In this document: positions 32,656 to 34,079 of the stretch, piece after piece | Position numbering within the stretch: position 1 is the first letter of the stretch | Layout: every line of letters starts with the position of its first letter | DNA from: Fimbriiglobus sp. | Lineage (GTDB): Bacteria > Planctomycetota > Planctomycetia > Gemmatales > Gemmataceae | Direction of reading: 5' to 3' | Assembly (NCBI GenBank): GCA_022841795.1 | Contig: JALHQU010000049.1 | Coordinates: 1 to 34,079 of the forward strand | DNA: 34,079 nucleotides | The notes under the pieces: generated by a model | What the model saw: only the letters and a program-made list of their open reading frames with translations | Told to the model about the DNA's origin: nothing | Databases searched by the model: none | Made by a program: the position numbers and the translations under genes

Positions 32656-33960
32656 ATGCCCCGCCCCACCCGCCGCTCGCTCCTGAAACTCGGCGCGTCC
32701 GGGTTCATCGCCAACCTGTCGTTGCCCACGCTGTTCCAACTCCAAGCCACCGCCTCGAACGGCAAGGAACCGAAGGCGAAGGCGTGCATCTTCCTGTTCC
32801 TGGAGGGCGGGCCGTCCACCATCGACATGTGGGACCTGAAGCCGGAGGCGGCGGCGGAAATCCGCGGGCCGTACAAGCCGATCCAGACCACCGTGCCCGG
32901 CACGCTGGTGGGCGAACACTGCCACCGCTCGGCCAAGATCGCCGACAAGTTCGCCATCCTGCGGCACCACAGCCACCAGGACAACGGCCACCGCACCGGC
33001 TACCACTACCTGTTCACCGGGTACAAGCCGAACTTCGCCGACGGGGCGAACACCAAGATCCCGGTGAATGAGCTGTACCCGTCGTTGGGCTCCATCGTGT
33101 CGCGGGAACTCGGCGGGCGGGGCGGGGTGCCGCCGTACATCAACCTGCCGCACCCGATGGCGGCCGGCGGGCCGGGGTTCTACGGCGCCGAACACGCCCC
33201 GTTCGTCATCGAATCCGACCCCGTGCAACCGGACTTCGAGGTGAAGGATTTGCGGCCGGCCGACCAGTTGACCGAGACGCGGTACCAGCGGCGGCAGAAG
33301 CTGCTGCAACAGGTGGAAGCGGTCGGGTCGCTCGACGGCAAGGCCGGCACGATGGCGACGTACTACGACAAGGCCCGCGACCTGGCGTCCAGCCCGGCCG
33401 CCCGCAAGGCGTTCGACCTGAAAGCCGAGCCGGACAAGGTGAAGGAGAAGTACGGCCGCACCACCCTCGGCCAGTGCGCCCTACTTTCCCGCCGGCTGGT
33501 GGAGGCCGGGTGCCGGTTCGTCGGCGTCGATCACAGCGGGTGGGACACGCACTTCTCCTGCTTCCCCAGCCTGGAGAAAGACCTGATCCCGCAGGCGGAC
33601 CAGGCGTTCTCGGCGCTCGTGTCCGACCTACACGACCGCGGGATGCTGGACAGCACGCTGGTGGTGATGATGGGCGAGATGGGCCGCACCCCGCGGATCA
33701 ACGAGAAGGCCGGCCGCGACCACTGGTCGATGGTGCAGAGCGTGCTGGTGGCCGGCGGCGGGACGAAGCCGGGGATCGTGCTCGGGGCGTCGGACAAAAC
33801 GCAGACCGCCCCGGTCGGCGAGTCGGTCGGCGTGGCCGACATCCTGCGGACGGTGTTCACCCTGATGGGCATCGACTGCGACAAGACGTACCTCACCCCG
33901 CTCGGCCGGCCGGTGCCGGTGGTGGACGGCGGCAAGGTGATCGCGGGGCTGGTAGGCTGA
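32656..33960 (+). CDS. DUF1501 secreted protein
   Basis: 434 residues with a Tat-type N-terminus (MPRPTRRSLLKLGASGF). DUF1501 markers are KACIFLFLEGGPSTIDMWDLKP, HCHRSAKIADKFAILRHHSHQDNGHRTGYHYLFTG, VGVDHSGWDTHFSCF, LVVMMGEMGRTPRINEKAGRDHW and GRPVPVVDGGKVI. The fold belongs to the alkaline-phosphatase/sulfatase superfamily, with the Asp/His metal-like ligands preserved, but no activity has been assigned. It follows the DUF1549/1553 gene on the same strand, separated only by the palindrome at 32567-32644, the classic planctomycete pairing. GGAG 12 nt before the ATG is a weak ribosome-binding site. Confidence 0.93.
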   Translation: MPRPTRRSLLKLGASGFIANLSLPTLFQLQATASNGKEPKAKACIFLFLEGGPSTIDMWDLKPEAAAEIRGPYKPIQTTVPGTLVGEHCHRSAKIADKFAILRHHSHQDNGHRTGYHYLFTGYKPNFADGANTKIPVNELYPSLGSIVSRELGGRGGVPPYINLPHPMAAGGPGFYGAEHAPFVIESDPVQPDFEVKDLRPADQLTETRYQRRQKLLQQVEAVGSLDGKAGTMATYYDKARDLASSPAARKAFDLKAEPDKVKEKYGRTTLGQCALLSRRLVEAGCRFVGVDHSGWDTHFSCFPSLEKDLIPQADQAFSALVSDLHDRGMLDSTLVVMMGEMGRTPRINEKAGRDHWSMVQSVLVAGGGTKPGIVLGASDKTQTAPVGESVGVADILRTVFTLMGIDCDKTYLTPLGRPVPVVDGGKVIAGLVG

Positions 33961-33975
33961 GACCTCACCCCCCGG

Positions 33976-34000
33976 CCCCCTCTCCCACGGGGAGAGGGGG
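33976..34000. repeat. Terminator-like hairpin after the DUF1501 gene
   Basis: A perfect 11-bp stem (CCCCCTCTCCC, loop ACG, then GGGAGAGGGGG) starts 15 bp after the TGA. There is no T-tract, so it is better described as a member of the CTCACCC/CTCTCCCC repeat family (33961 onward) that may also end transcripts. Confidence 0.7.
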
Positions 34001-34026
34001 TGTTCAAGTGGGTCATGTTCTTGTCG

Positions 34027-34079
34027 TCGCCGCGAGCCTGCGAGCGGGGTAGCTGGCTCCGCTCGCAGGCTCGCGGCGA
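34027..34079. repeat. Palindromic element cut by the window edge
   Basis: Arms at 34027-34047 and 34059-34079 are perfect over 21 bp, with an 11-nt loop, and probably extend past the end. The arm (TCGCCGCGAG...GAGCGG) resembles the one at 17210-17235 inside the DcuC-like gene. Confidence 0.85.

Noticed and set aside
33976-34000. Classical rho-independent terminator
   Set aside because: The stem is strong, but no run of T follows on either strand. The same holds for the other palindromes.
431-34079. CRISPR array
   Set aside because: The repeats are inverted, differ in sequence and are scattered singly; there are no regularly spaced direct repeats or cas genes.
1-34079. tRNA or rRNA genes, phage or transposase genes
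   Set aside because: No cloverleaf, rRNA core sequence, integrase or transposase motif was recognised on either strand.

Overview
The window looks like a chromosomal segment of a high-GC planctomycete, most likely Gemmataceae. The basis is the family content: two DUF1549/DUF1553 cytochrome-type proteins, a DUF1501 protein, a PVC-type CxxCH propeller protein, a DUF1080 protein, a TIGR02996 protein with leucine-rich repeats, very high GC3, and frequent intergenic palindromes. No rRNA, tRNA, CRISPR array, transposase or phage gene was seen.

Layout. 1-2318 (minus): a truncated hypothetical gene, a small HMA-type lipoprotein gene, and a secreted metallophosphoesterase. 2595-6009: a zinc-ribbon membrane protein, a secreted triple-repeat propeller, an ECF sigma factor with a zinc-binding anti-sigma factor, and a TIGR02996/LRR protein. 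6150-9410: a TrmJ-like methyltransferase, a TauE/SafE permease and a Ser/Thr kinase fused to a PilZ domain. 9490-15909 (minus): a DUF1080 protein and a translationally coupled pair of large secreted haem-motif proteins. 15983-20234: RpiB, a DcuC-like carrier, a tiny membrane protein, an SMP-30-like protein and an SDR. 20358-22996 (minus): a phospholipid cluster (PE/PC N-methyltransferase, PS decarboxylase, PS synthase). 23119-33960: a 1356-residue modular secreted protein, a PD40 propeller, an isochorismatase-type hydrolase, and a DUF1549/1553 plus DUF1501 pair.

The most important observation is the gene at 550-921 (minus). It reads as one continuous HMA-domain lipoprotein, except that both cysteines of the expected GMTCxxC metal-binding motif are TGA codons. 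Just downstream lie compact hairpins that fit the bacterial SECIS pattern, and the codons there are unusually A/T-ending. I read it as a candidate double-selenocysteine (UxxU) metal-binding selenoprotein that ordinary gene callers would split or discard.

A second theme is palindromic elements. Sixteen large inverted repeats of several families lie in this window. Most sit in intergenic spaces, often touching stop codons. Two are inside open genes (DcuC-like and SMP-30-like) and add similar Pro/Gly-rich inserts without breaking the frame. A third point is that pssA appears to start at an ATC codon behind a perfect Shine-Dalgarno sequence, overlapping the end of psd.
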